Source of the DNA: Ignavibacteriales bacterium
GTDB lineage: Bacteria; Bacteroidota; Ignavibacteria; Ignavibacteriales; Melioribacteraceae
Assembly: GCA_016936095.1 (NCBI GenBank)
Contig: JAFGPR010000037.1
Location: 1-33,529, forward strand
Reading direction: 5' to 3'
DNA: 33,529 bases
Part shown: one piece after another, positions 1-8,949 of the stretch
Layout of the letters: each line of letters begins with the position of its first letter
How positions within the stretch are numbered: the stretch's first letter is position 1
Made by a program: the position numbers and the translations under genes
Notes under the pieces: generated by a model
The model's database searches: none
The model's input: the letters and a program-made list of their open reading frames with translations, nothing else
What the model was told of the DNA's origin: nothing

Positions 1-838
1 AATAATTTCCACAATCTTCTGCTTTAACCATTTCTTCTCTATTAACTAAAGTTTCAAAGATTTTTTCACCGTGTCTTATGCCAATAACTTTAATTTCGTT
101 ATTTGCTTTATAAAGTTCTAATAATGCTTTAGCAACAATCTCAATAGTCGTCGCAGGAGATTTTTGTACAAATATATCACCTGTTTTTCCATTTTCAAAT
201 GCAAAAAGAACCAAATCAACAGCATCTTCAAGTGTCATCATATAACGGGTCATTTGCGGCTCTGTTATGGTGATAGGCTTACCGGATTTTATTTGCTCAA
301 CGAAAAGTGGAATAACAGAACCACGGGATGCCATAACATTACCGTATCTTGTACCACAAAATACAGTACCATTATTGCTATTTCGGGATTTTGCAACCAT
401 GACTTTCTCCGAAAGAGCCTTTGACATACCCATCGCATTAATAGGATATACTGCCTTATCTGTACTTAAAACAATAACTTTTTTTACTCCATTATTTATT
501 GCAGCATCTAATACATTATCACATCCTTGAACATTTGTCTTAACTGCCTCCATTGGGAAGAACTCGCAGGAGGGAACTTGCTTAAGTGCAGCAGCGTGAA
601 AGATGTAATCAACACCTTTTGTTACTGCATAAAGACCACTCTTATCCCTTACATCGCCGATGAAATATTTTACTTTATCATTCTTGTAAAATTGTCGCAT
701 ATCGTCTTGTTTTTTTTCATCACGGCTGAAAATCCTAATCTCACGAATATCTGTATTAATAAATTTTCTTAGAACAGCATTACCAAACGAACCAGTCCCA
801 CCAGTGATAAGTAAAATTTTAGATCTAAAATCAAACAT
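1..838 (-). CDS. UDP-N-acetylglucosamine 4,6-dehydratase/5-epimerase-like polysaccharide biosynthesis protein (CapE/FlaA1/PseB family), 3' end truncated by window edge
   Basis: Own translation of the minus strand from ATG at 838: MFDFRSKILLITGGTGSFGNAVLRKFINTDIREIRIFSRDEKKQDDMRQFY...FHAAALKQVPSCEFFPMEAVKTNVQG...STDKAVYPINAMGMSKALSEKV... TGGTGSFG Rossmann motif plus the family signatures FSRDEKKQ, AALKQVP and STDKAVYP. Not in the ORF track because it has no stop codon inside the window. Confidence 0.93.
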   Translation of the reverse strand, partial: MFDFRSKILLITGGTGSFGNAVLRKFINTDIREIRIFSRDEKKQDDMRQFYKNDKVKYFIGDVRDKSGLYAVTKGVDYIFHAAALKQVPSCEFFPMEAVKTNVQGCDNVLDAAINNGVKKVIVLSTDKAVYPINAMGMSKALSEKVMVAKSRNSNNGTVFCGTRYGNVMASRGSVIPLFVEQIKSGKPITITEPQMTRYMMTLEDAVDLVLFAFENGKTGDIFVQKSPATTIEIVAKALLELYKANNEIKVIGIRHGEKIFETLVNREEMVKAEDCGNY

Positions 839-979
839 TTTAATTCCATTATTTTTTTAAATACTACGTGCGATATTCTCTATTAAATACAAAAATATTT
901 TTATTTAACACGAATTTCTATTTCAGAAAAATACTACTAAATAATAATAAATATTATTAGTCTTCTGTCTTTGATTACC

Positions 980-1834
980 TTATACTTCAGATTTTTTTAT
1001 TGCAGAATAAAATACTGTTGATTCTAAAATATGATGCGAACCTAATATTTTTAGAATAAAACGAAAAAATGGTTTTACTAATTGTAAAATAAAACTAAAC
1101 TCCTTTATTGAAGGAGAATATATTTTTTTCACAACATAGTTACAAAATTTTAATTGTTCATTAACTTGACCAACCGTATATTCCGTAATATGAAATTTTG
1201 AAATAAGTTTAATTTCTTTACCTAATAAAACTCTTAAAAGATTAGATAATCTATATCTGCTTGGTGTTGAAATTATTAGCAAGCCATCCAATTTTAATAT
1301 TCTATCAATTCCTTGAAGTAATCGTATTGGGTCTGGTACATGTTCCCAAAGATTATTACAAATCACAATATCAAAATACTTATCAACATAGGGAAGTGAA
1401 TAAGCATCAGCACAAATAAAATCAATACCCTTAAAATTTCTGTGTGCATATTCAATTGCAGATACTGAATAATCTAATCCATTAACTTCATATTTAGGAA
1501 AGCTTTCTTTTATTTTATTTGTAATATGTCCTTGACCACAACCTAAATCTAATAGTTTTATATCCTCAGTCCCACCGAAGTCTTGAATTAATTCAAGGGT
1601 ACATCTCAATCTTCTTTGATGAAATTCACTATTAAAATTCTGTGTAACCGTATAAGGATCTGAATATTTATATTCATCTGATTTTTTAATTTCATTACCA
1701 GTCAAAAATATATAAAATCCACTTGAATGTTTATAACAAACATTATCGTCTTTTTTTTTATTCATCTGACTATCAAAATCAAAGTATGATTCATCCAAAT
1801 GAATTATATTTTTCAAGTTATAATATTTATTCAT
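980..1834 (-). CDS. class I SAM-dependent methyltransferase
   Basis: ORF with SAM motif I LLDLGCGQGHIT and Methyltransf_11-like ICNNLWEHVPDPIRLLQGIDRILKLDGLLIISTP. Confidence 0.88.
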   Translation of the reverse strand: MNKYYNLKNIIHLDESYFDFDSQMNKKKDDNVCYKHSSGFYIFLTGNEIKKSDEYKYSDPYTVTQNFNSEFHQRRLRCTLELIQDFGGTEDIKLLDLGCGQGHITNKIKESFPKYEVNGLDYSVSAIEYAHRNFKGIDFICADAYSLPYVDKYFDIVICNNLWEHVPDPIRLLQGIDRILKLDGLLIISTPSRYRLSNLLRVLLGKEIKLISKFHITEYTVGQVNEQLKFCNYVVKKIYSPSIKEFSFILQLVKPFFRFILKILGSHHILESTVFYSAIKKSEV

Positions 1835-1869
1835 TTTTAATTTTTTAATTTATAATCTTTAGATATAAT

Positions 1870-3012
1870 TTAATTATTCAAATCTTTTTCTAATGTCGAA
1901 ATTATTATTTCTCTATGCGCTTCACATCTTATTAAATTTAATAATAAACGCTTATTTATAAACTTAAATAATATTATACGAAATATTTTAAGTCTATATA
2001 AAATTTTAAAAATACTATTTAAATATATTATTTTTTTATAATTTTGATAGTAATTATTTTTCAAAAATACACTCCATTCCTCATCAAGCAACTTGTCATT
2101 GCTAATGATTTTTGAATATTTAATTACTTTCTCATTAAATAATTTGGTCTGCATATCATTCATCTTTGCTAAACTAATTGAATCTTTGCATTGATAATAA
2201 GGTATAAGTGAAAAATTTTCAAGTTTATTTTTTGAAAAATAAGATTCTACAATAAAACCTTCAAACCAAGTTGAAGAATTATATTTAGGAAAATCAAATA
2301 AGAAATTACCCAAGCCATAAAAAATTGGAACATTATTATAAATTTCATAACCACTAATAGCATGACTATGATGACTAATAATTATTGTGCCACCAAAATC
2401 TGCAAAAAGTCTGTACATTGATACTCTTTCAGGGCTAGGTAAGTTATAATGTCCAATTCCCCCATGTATAATAATAATAACATGGTCAGCATTATTTTTT
2501 GCTTCTTTAATTTGATAATAATTTGTAATCGGGTTTAACGGATTTACTCCGGGTTGTTCTTTTTTTGCTATACCAAATTCATTCTCACAAAAGTTCAGAA
2601 TGGCAAATTTAATCCCATTTTTTTCAATATAAAATATTTTTGATGCTTCATTCAGATTATTCGCTGCACCTACATATTCAATACCATTTTCTTTACAAAG
2701 ATTAATTGTATCATTCAGTCCTTGTTCTGAATAATCCATTAGATGATTATTTGCCAGAGTAACAATATCAAAATCGCCATATTTAATTCCTTCAATACAT
2801 TTAGGATTTGCCTTTAAATTAGGCCCTGCTTTTAGCAATTTCTTTTGACCTAAGGTTAATGGACATTCTAAATTGCTAATAGAAAAATCTTTATCTTTTA
2901 ATATGGGTAAAAAATCACCATATACTTTTTCATACTCTTTGTTTAGGAATAATTTCTCCACACCGTTAATTGGACAAAAATCACCTGTAAATAAAAATTT
3001 TACTTTCTCCAC
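1870..3012 (-). CDS. CapA family protein (PGA_cap metallophosphatase-fold)
   Basis: FTGDFCP, ISNLECPLT, VTLANNHLMDYSEQGLNDT, HGGIGHYNLPSPE, SHHSHAISGYEIYNNVPIFYGLGNFLFD are the ordered CapA/PGA_cap motifs. No N-terminal signal peptide or TM segment apparent. Confidence 0.88.
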   Translation of the reverse strand: MEKVKFLFTGDFCPINGVEKLFLNKEYEKVYGDFLPILKDKDFSISNLECPLTLGQKKLLKAGPNLKANPKCIEGIKYGDFDIVTLANNHLMDYSEQGLNDTINLCKENGIEYVGAANNLNEASKIFYIEKNGIKFAILNFCENEFGIAKKEQPGVNPLNPITNYYQIKEAKNNADHVIIIIHGGIGHYNLPSPERVSMYRLFADFGGTIIISHHSHAISGYEIYNNVPIFYGLGNFLFDFPKYNSSTWFEGFIVESYFSKNKLENFSLIPYYQCKDSISLAKMNDMQTKLFNEKVIKYSKIISNDKLLDEEWSVFLKNNYYQNYKKIIYLNSIFKILYRLKIFRIILFKFINKRLLLNLIRCEAHREIIISTLEKDLNN

Positions 3013-3023
3013 TTTTACACCAA

Positions 3024-4211
3024 CTAAATATTTTTAATAAATTCTAATAATCTTTTTGACTGGACTTTATAATCAAATGTATTTAATGCAACTTGCTTAC
3101 CTGCATTACCAACTTTAAGTGCTAATTCATAATTAGATAAAACAAAATCTACCCTTTCCGCAAATTTATCAGCGCTATCCGGCTCAGAGAAAAATACATT
3201 TTTATTATCAGTCAAATAATCCGGTATCTCTCCTACACTCGTAACTACAACCGGTTTGCCCGTTGAAAGATATTCTCCCAGTTTAGTCGGAAATCCACCT
3301 TGTGCTTGTAGACTCGATGGTCTTGCTAATAATAGTATTTTTGCATTGCATAAATAATTAGGCATTTCTTCTCGGACAACATTACCAGTAAAAATTATTC
3401 TTTTATCCAATTGAATTGTTTTCACATATTCCTTTAACTTGTTAAAATAATCATTATCCGAACTGCTGCCTATTAAGACAAGATTAATATCATCATACTT
3501 TTCCGAAATTATTTTGAAAGAATTGAGCAATATATCTATACCATCTTTGTTACCTCCCATATCGCCACAATATGCCATATATTCAAAATCAAATTTTGAT
3601 TCTGATGAATGATGAATAAATCTATCACTTTCAACTGTCATCGGGATAATTATAACCTTTGCTTTTTTCCTAACTTTTGGGAAAAAATATTCGTAGAGAG
3701 GTTTAGTCATTACAAATATTCCATCAAATAACTTATAAATTACTTTAATATAGATTTTTGCATATAACTTACCTAAAAATGATTTTTTTCTTAGAACAAA
3801 TGGATATTCACTTTTTTCTTGGATATATTTAATTCGCAATATTTTTGCAAGTAAAAAAAAGGTGGTTAAATATACAGCTGAATTACTATACATTATAATG
3901 ACATCTATTTGCTTCCTAATTTTTACTAAGTAAATAATTCCATTCAAAATGCCTAAAAAATATTTCCATACTTTTATTAATAAATTATCTGGTTTTAAAG
4001 TAGTCTTACAACAATAATAAAAATGAATGTTCCTATAATAGCCCGAAATATTTTTATTTAAAATTATCTTTTCAGTATTTTCCGTTGGTTGAAGACATAA
4101 GACATTAACTTTATTATTCAACTCAACAAAACCCCTACTATAACTAATAATTCTATTAGTCGAAGCTTTACCATAAGGAAAAGATGTCTCAGTTGCTATT
4201 ACAATATTCAT
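3024..4211 (-). CDS. glycosyltransferase family 4 (group 1)
   Basis: C-terminal GT-B pattern: YCGDMGGNKDGIDILLNSFKII..., RIIFTGNVVREEMPNYLCNAKILLLARPS, GFPTKLGEYLSTGKPVVVTSVGEIPDYL. Confidence 0.9.
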   Translation of the reverse strand: MNIVIATETSFPYGKASTNRIISYSRGFVELNNKVNVLCLQPTENTEKIILNKNISGYYRNIHFYYCCKTTLKPDNLLIKVWKYFLGILNGIIYLVKIRKQIDVIIMYSNSAVYLTTFFLLAKILRIKYIQEKSEYPFVLRKKSFLGKLYAKIYIKVIYKLFDGIFVMTKPLYEYFFPKVRKKAKVIIIPMTVESDRFIHHSSESKFDFEYMAYCGDMGGNKDGIDILLNSFKIISEKYDDINLVLIGSSSDNDYFNKLKEYVKTIQLDKRIIFTGNVVREEMPNYLCNAKILLLARPSSLQAQGGFPTKLGEYLSTGKPVVVTSVGEIPDYLTDNKNVFFSEPDSADKFAERVDFVLSNYELALKVGNAGKQVALNTFDYKVQSKRLLEFIKNI

Positions 4212-4218
4212 AAATTAT

Positions 4219-5196
4219 TTATTTTATTTTCCTTAGACAAACCCAATATGAATTTCCAAATTTTTTATTACTTAATTTAAATATAAGAAGAATATTAAAA
4301 GGTATAACGAAAAGACAATAAAAATATTTTATCACTTTTCCAATAAAAGGAATCTTTATATTTGATATAATTGAAAAACGATATTTACTAATAACGAATC
4401 TTTTAATTTTACTAATATATGATTCATCACTAATAAAATCTTTTTGAAATTTCCAACCATTTCTTTCGAAAAATAATTTAAAAGTTTTTCTATTCCAACG
4501 ACTGACGTGAATAGGCGGAACATCTTCATGTATTTTTACTGAATCGTACAATTCTCTTGCGTAATAATTCGGTACTGTAATAAACATAATAGAGTTATTC
4601 TTTGAAATCCAATTAATTACTTTTATTAGTAATTCTAAATCACTAATATGTTCTAATAATTGAAACATGCAAATAATACTAAATTTATCTTTATACTCAT
4701 CTTTTAATAATGCCTTAAAATCAGTGGGTAGACAAGTTATTGCAAATTCAGAAATTTTCTTGCATCCGTATTCAGAATACTCAATTGCATTTATATTTTT
4801 TTTATCAATAAATTTACTTATTTTTTTTACAAACGCACCATCACCTGCTCCTATATCAATCAGAGATTCATTGATAAGTTTTCCATTAAAAGAAGAATTT
4901 ATTATTTCCTTAAGAGTTATATCAAAATCCCATTTCCATACTGGGTAATTTTCATTTGAAGAATAAAAACACGAATAGAATTCTTCGCTGCCAGCAATGA
5001 ACGGTATTGCAAATATATAAGAACAATTTTGACATTTAACAAAATTACACAAATCACCTTCCCACAATTCTTTCACAATTTGTATAAGTTCATTGACTTT
5101 AGATTCAGACTTATTGAGTAATAATTTCTTAATATATCGAGAATTAATTTCATATAATATTTTAAAATTTTTCGATTTACATATTGGACATAACAT
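4219..5196 (-). CDS. class I SAM-dependent methyltransferase with N-terminal zinc-ribbon-like CxxC pairs
   Basis: MLCPICKSKNF...CQNCSYIFA (two CxxC pairs), then SLIDIGAGDGAFVKKISKF (motif I), MFQLLEHISDLELLIKVINWISKNNSIMFITVPN. Confidence 0.82.
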   Translation of the reverse strand: MLCPICKSKNFKILYEINSRYIKKLLLNKSESKVNELIQIVKELWEGDLCNFVKCQNCSYIFAIPFIAGSEEFYSCFYSSNENYPVWKWDFDITLKEIINSSFNGKLINESLIDIGAGDGAFVKKISKFIDKKNINAIEYSEYGCKKISEFAITCLPTDFKALLKDEYKDKFSIICMFQLLEHISDLELLIKVINWISKNNSIMFITVPNYYARELYDSVKIHEDVPPIHVSRWNRKTFKLFFERNGWKFQKDFISDESYISKIKRFVISKYRFSIISNIKIPFIGKVIKYFYCLFVIPFNILLIFKLSNKKFGNSYWVCLRKIK

Positions 5197-5231
5197 TTAC
5201 TTATCCTTTTTAATAGACATAAAACTATGAA

Positions 5232-6491
5232 TTATATTTTTAGATTTTTAAATTTATGATATGAATGTGACATCATTAAGACATAAATAATTGCTGATAT
5301 AATTTTTGTAAAAGCAGCACCTATAATACCAAATAAGTAAATAGATAATAAATTTACAAATATATTAGAAAAACATACTGCGAAGTTACTATTTCGTATT
5401 TCCCTACCAAGTCCATGGGCTCCAATAAATCTGTTCAAATAATCTCCGAAACCATGAAGAACTGAACCTATTGCAACCATATACATTATGTCCACAACTG
5501 CAGAATATTCTGCAGAATAAATTGCAATGACAATTGCTTTAGTAAATAATAAATATATCACTAAAATAATAATAGAACTAAATATAGTGACAAGAGTCAA
5601 TTTTTTTGGTATTTTATTCATTGATGTAAAATCTTTAAAATATGTTGTAGAAATTAGATTTGGTAATAAAGTTAACGGTGAAGTAAGACTTATAGCTAAA
5701 GCATAGTATCCGACATTTACATTATCTATAAAATAACTTATTAAAAAAATACTCAAATAACTACTTGCAACTCCTGTCAAAAATCCTATGTAAACTTGTT
5801 TTCCATATTCTTTGTTTTCTTTTTTTAATTTATTAAAATATTTTTTTATATCACCAAATTTTGGTTTTAAATAATAAACAAAAATTACAATTATCAAAGT
5901 GAGACTACCCATTTGTAAAGTAAGCACGGTAAGTAAAGTATAAGAAAAATAATAATAAATGATTATTGCACTAACAAAATAAAGTAAATAAGGTAAAAGA
6001 CGAAATAATGATAAGCTAAAAATTTTATTTGTTCCTTGTAAAATATTGTCAATGCAAAACTGAAAAGGAAAAACGAATAACAACGGAGCAAATATCCTAA
6101 GGATGTAACCTAATTTATTATTAAATATATTTTCCTGAAATGAAGATAATCCAATAATTATTAAAATTAAAATAATTGATATAACACTAGCAATTAACAA
6201 TAGATTGCCAAATATATAATGAGTCTCATCCTTATTCTCTTTTAATGCGACTAATCTACCACCAGAGACAAAAAACCCTAATGTGCTAACCGTAGAAAAG
6301 ATATAAAAAAAATTCTGAATGAATTTTAAGTCACCAAAGTTTTGCTTACCTAATGCTTGAGTATTTATAACGCTAATTCCAAAATGTAAACCAACTACAA
6401 TTATCATTGACAAATACAATATAAATATTTGTTTTGCTTTTTTACTTTTTGTTAAATTATTTGTTATAATTTTTAACTTCTGATATATCAT
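5232..6491 (-). CDS. oligosaccharide flippase family protein (Wzx-like)
   Basis: Polytopic hydrophobic protein of 419 aa with repeated TM segments and RfbX/MATE-like layout; adjacent to a Wzy-like gene. Confidence 0.8.
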   Translation of the reverse strand: MIYQKLKIITNNLTKSKKAKQIFILYLSMIIVVGLHFGISVINTQALGKQNFGDLKFIQNFFYIFSTVSTLGFFVSGGRLVALKENKDETHYIFGNLLLIASVISIILILIIIGLSSFQENIFNNKLGYILRIFAPLLFVFPFQFCIDNILQGTNKIFSLSLFRLLPYLLYFVSAIIIYYYFSYTLLTVLTLQMGSLTLIIVIFVYYLKPKFGDIKKYFNKLKKENKEYGKQVYIGFLTGVASSYLSIFLISYFIDNVNVGYYALAISLTSPLTLLPNLISTTYFKDFTSMNKIPKKLTLVTIFSSIIILVIYLLFTKAIVIAIYSAEYSAVVDIMYMVAIGSVLHGFGDYLNRFIGAHGLGREIRNSNFAVCFSNIFVNLLSIYLFGIIGAAFTKIISAIIYVLMMSHSYHKFKNLKI

Positions 6492-7782
6492 ATAGTTTTT
6501 GCATTAAATAATTTTTTAATCCTAACGCCATGGATATTCCCATTAAAATTCCAACTTCGCTACCAATAATAAAACCATTAGTCATACCCGCTAACATAAA
6601 CATTATTACATGTAACGAAACAAAGAAATATAATTGCTCATTATTCAAATCAAATAATTTTAAGAAATATTTTACTGTCATAATTAAAAAAATAATAAAC
6701 AAAAGCATTACTGGAACACCTTGAAAATAACCCAACAATAAATAACTATTGTGAATACCTCCCCCTCGCCCCGAAGCAGTTTCTTTACCAAACCCATAAG
6801 CATAAACCATATTAAAATACTCAGGTGAAAATCGCGTCCCCTGCCCGATTATAGGTTTATTGATAATTCCATCAATTGCAATAGCGATGAATAACATTCG
6901 ATATGTTCCAGTATCCTCTGAAATTCTTTCCTGATAAATATCTGAGGACAATAAACTATCTTTAACACTTAAATATCCTATAACACCAATTATTAGAAAA
7001 AAAACAAATACTTTTTTAAAACTTTTATTTTTAATTTTTACAAGATATATTAAAAATAAAACAATAAACGCAATTATACTCATCCTATGAAAACTAACGA
7101 TTAATCCGAGTATCATTAAAATTAAAATTGAATCTCTTAGTAGACTTTTTTTACAAAATAATAAAATATAAAAAATGGCAGGTATCAAAAAATATGCTTG
7201 AATATGATCAGATAAAAATACTCCATTACCTCTAAATATACCACCAAAAGCAGGTCTTTCAACGCCAAAACGGAAAAAATAAGTATCGACAAAAAATTGA
7301 TATACACTAATTAAACTTGATAAAGCGACAGTTATTAATAATCCAGCAATAATAGAATTCCGATAATTATCATCAGAATGTTTTAATACAACATGAAAAA
7401 TTATATAAAATGTAAATGCTTGCGTTGTATCTGAAAGAAAATTATTAAAATTTTGATAATGAAAATAATGAATTAGTTGAACAACCAAATAAAGAAAAAA
7501 AAACCAATTCATATATTTAATAAAATGTATTTTTTCGTTTGATAATATATTCGTTTTTGGTTTAAATATCTTTTCAAATAATAAAACCAATAAAAATATT
7601 ATAAGAACAACTCTATCTAAACGAAATTCGCCAAAAAACTGGGAATAGAGAATTGAATTAGTAAAAATAAAAAAAATAATAATGTAGCAGGTAAAGAAAT
7701 GCTTTGGTTTATAATAAGTAACGATTATTAAAGAAATTACAAAACTAAATAAAACATATAAATAATATAAAATTTCATTCAT
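6457..7782 (-). CDS. O-antigen ligase/polymerase family protein (Wzy-like)
   Basis: 441-aa polytopic protein; loop 'YRMLFIAIAIDGIINKPIIGQGTRFSPEYF...SGRGGGIHNSYLLLGYFQGVPVMLLF' resembles Wzy_C/O-antigen ligase motifs (GxGxxxF..., HNxYL). Overlaps the start of the flippase gene by 35 nt. Confidence 0.8.
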   Translation of the reverse strand: MNEILYYLYVLFSFVISLIIVTYYKPKHFFTCYIIIFFIFTNSILYSQFFGEFRLDRVVLIIFLLVLLFEKIFKPKTNILSNEKIHFIKYMNWFFFLYLVVQLIHYFHYQNFNNFLSDTTQAFTFYIIFHVVLKHSDDNYRNSIIAGLLITVALSSLISVYQFFVDTYFFRFGVERPAFGGIFRGNGVFLSDHIQAYFLIPAIFYILLFCKKSLLRDSILILMILGLIVSFHRMSIIAFIVLFLIYLVKIKNKSFKKVFVFFLIIGVIGYLSVKDSLLSSDIYQERISEDTGTYRMLFIAIAIDGIINKPIIGQGTRFSPEYFNMVYAYGFGKETASGRGGGIHNSYLLLGYFQGVPVMLLFIIFLIMTVKYFLKLFDLNNEQLYFFVSLHVIMFMLAGMTNGFIIGSEVGILMGISMALGLKNYLMQKLYDISEVKNYNK

Positions 7783-7850
7783 AGATTATTTTCAAGAATA
7801 TTAAATGGACCTTAGAATTATGAAAAATGGTTAATTTTTTATTGTAAAAA

Positions 7851-8786
7851 TTATTCAATAAAACTATTAATAGTTTTTTTTAGTCCTTCATAAAAAATCA
7901 TTAATGGTTCGTAATTCATTGATTTTTTAATTGCACCAATATCAGCAAAAGAATGCTCTATGTCTCCGACTCTATGTCGTTCATAAATAGGTTGGATGTT
8001 ATTGTTCAATATTTCATTTATTTTATCTACCAATTCATTCAGCGTAACTCTTTGATGACAGGCACAGTTAAATACTTGTCCATTTGATTTTTCATAAGTA
8101 CCTGCAAGTAGATTTCCATAAACAACATTTGATATATAAGTAAAATCTCTACTTTGCGTTCCGTCGCCATATATTGTTGGCCGCTTATTTTGTAACATTA
8201 GTTTAATGAATTTAGGTATTACAGCAGCGTATTCAGAATTTGGATCCTGTCTTGGCCCAAATACATTAAAATATCTAAGAGATATTATTTCAAGATTATA
8301 TAAATTTGCAAAAACTTTACAATAATATTCACCTGTTAACTTTGAAACTGCATAAGGAGATAAAGGTGAGGGAGTCATATCTTCTCTTTTAGGTAATGTA
8401 GGGGTATCACCATATACCGAAGATGATGATGAAAAGACCATCCTTTTTACACCATCCTCTCGCATGGCATTAAGAATATTTAACGTTCCATTAACATTTA
8501 CATCATTTGTTAGCAAAGGATTTTCTATTGAACGAGGAACCGATGGAAGAGCCGCCAGATGAAATACTACCTCTATATTTTTAAGTGCGTTTTTGACTGT
8601 TGAATAATCCCGTATATCGCCCTCTATAAATTCTATTTCATTTTTAAATGAATTTATATTTTCTATTTTACCGGTACTTAGATTATCTAATACTCGGACT
8701 TTATGTCCAAGCTCGACTAATTTTTCCGCAATATGTGAACCAATAAATCCAACTCCACCAGTAACAAGACAATTTTTATTTTTCAT
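7851..8786 (-). CDS. NAD-dependent epimerase/dehydratase, extended SDR (UDP-GlcNAc/UDP-glucose 4-epimerase WbpP-like)
   Basis: NCLVTGGVGFIGSHIAEKL, SSSSVYG, YAVSK, LRYFNVFGPRQDP, GDGTQSRDFTYI. The ORF track start at 8807 is a GTG inside repeat-like sequence; ATG at 8786 (MKNKNCLVTGG) fits the family better. Confidence 0.92.
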   Translation of the reverse strand: MKNKNCLVTGGVGFIGSHIAEKLVELGHKVRVLDNLSTGKIENINSFKNEIEFIEGDIRDYSTVKNALKNIEVVFHLAALPSVPRSIENPLLTNDVNVNGTLNILNAMREDGVKRMVFSSSSSVYGDTPTLPKREDMTPSPLSPYAVSKLTGEYYCKVFANLYNLEIISLRYFNVFGPRQDPNSEYAAVIPKFIKLMLQNKRPTIYGDGTQSRDFTYISNVVYGNLLAGTYEKSNGQVFNCACHQRVTLNELVDKINEILNNNIQPIYERHRVGDIEHSFADIGAIKKSMNYEPLMIFYEGLKKTINSFIE

Positions 8787-8803
8787 AATTTTTTTCGTTT
8801 CCG

Positions 8804-8949
8804 CCACAAAGGCATTAAATTAATTTTTTCTGCGAAAATCCGCTAAATCAGCTTAATCCGCGTTCTATTACTTCACCGCTGAGACGCCGAGACGCAAAGG
8901 GATATTCTTTATGTGCTTCGTATTATTACTTACTGCTCCTTGTGGTTAA
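8804..8949. repeat. GC-rich intergenic repeat-like element with short tandem sub-repeats
   Basis: CCACAAAGGCATTAA...TCTGCGAAAATCCGCTAAATCAGCTTAATCCGCG...CACCGCTGAGACGCCGAGACGCAAAGG...CCTTGTGGTTAA: locally GC-rich, with AATC(C/A)GC units and GAGACGC(C/A) doubled. Resembles dispersed intergenic repeats recalled from other environmental genomes; not verified here. Confidence 0.5.

Noticed and set aside
164-772. Three plus-strand ORFs (164..424, 267..530, 527..772)
   Set aside because: Antisense to a clearly conserved minus-strand CapE/FlaA1-like gene; low-complexity translations with no recognisable motif.
940-965. AT-only palindrome TAATAATAAATATTATTA-like near the 3' end of the first methyltransferase gene
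   Set aside because: Short A/T-only stem with no clear T-tract in the transcribed direction; expected by chance in this composition.
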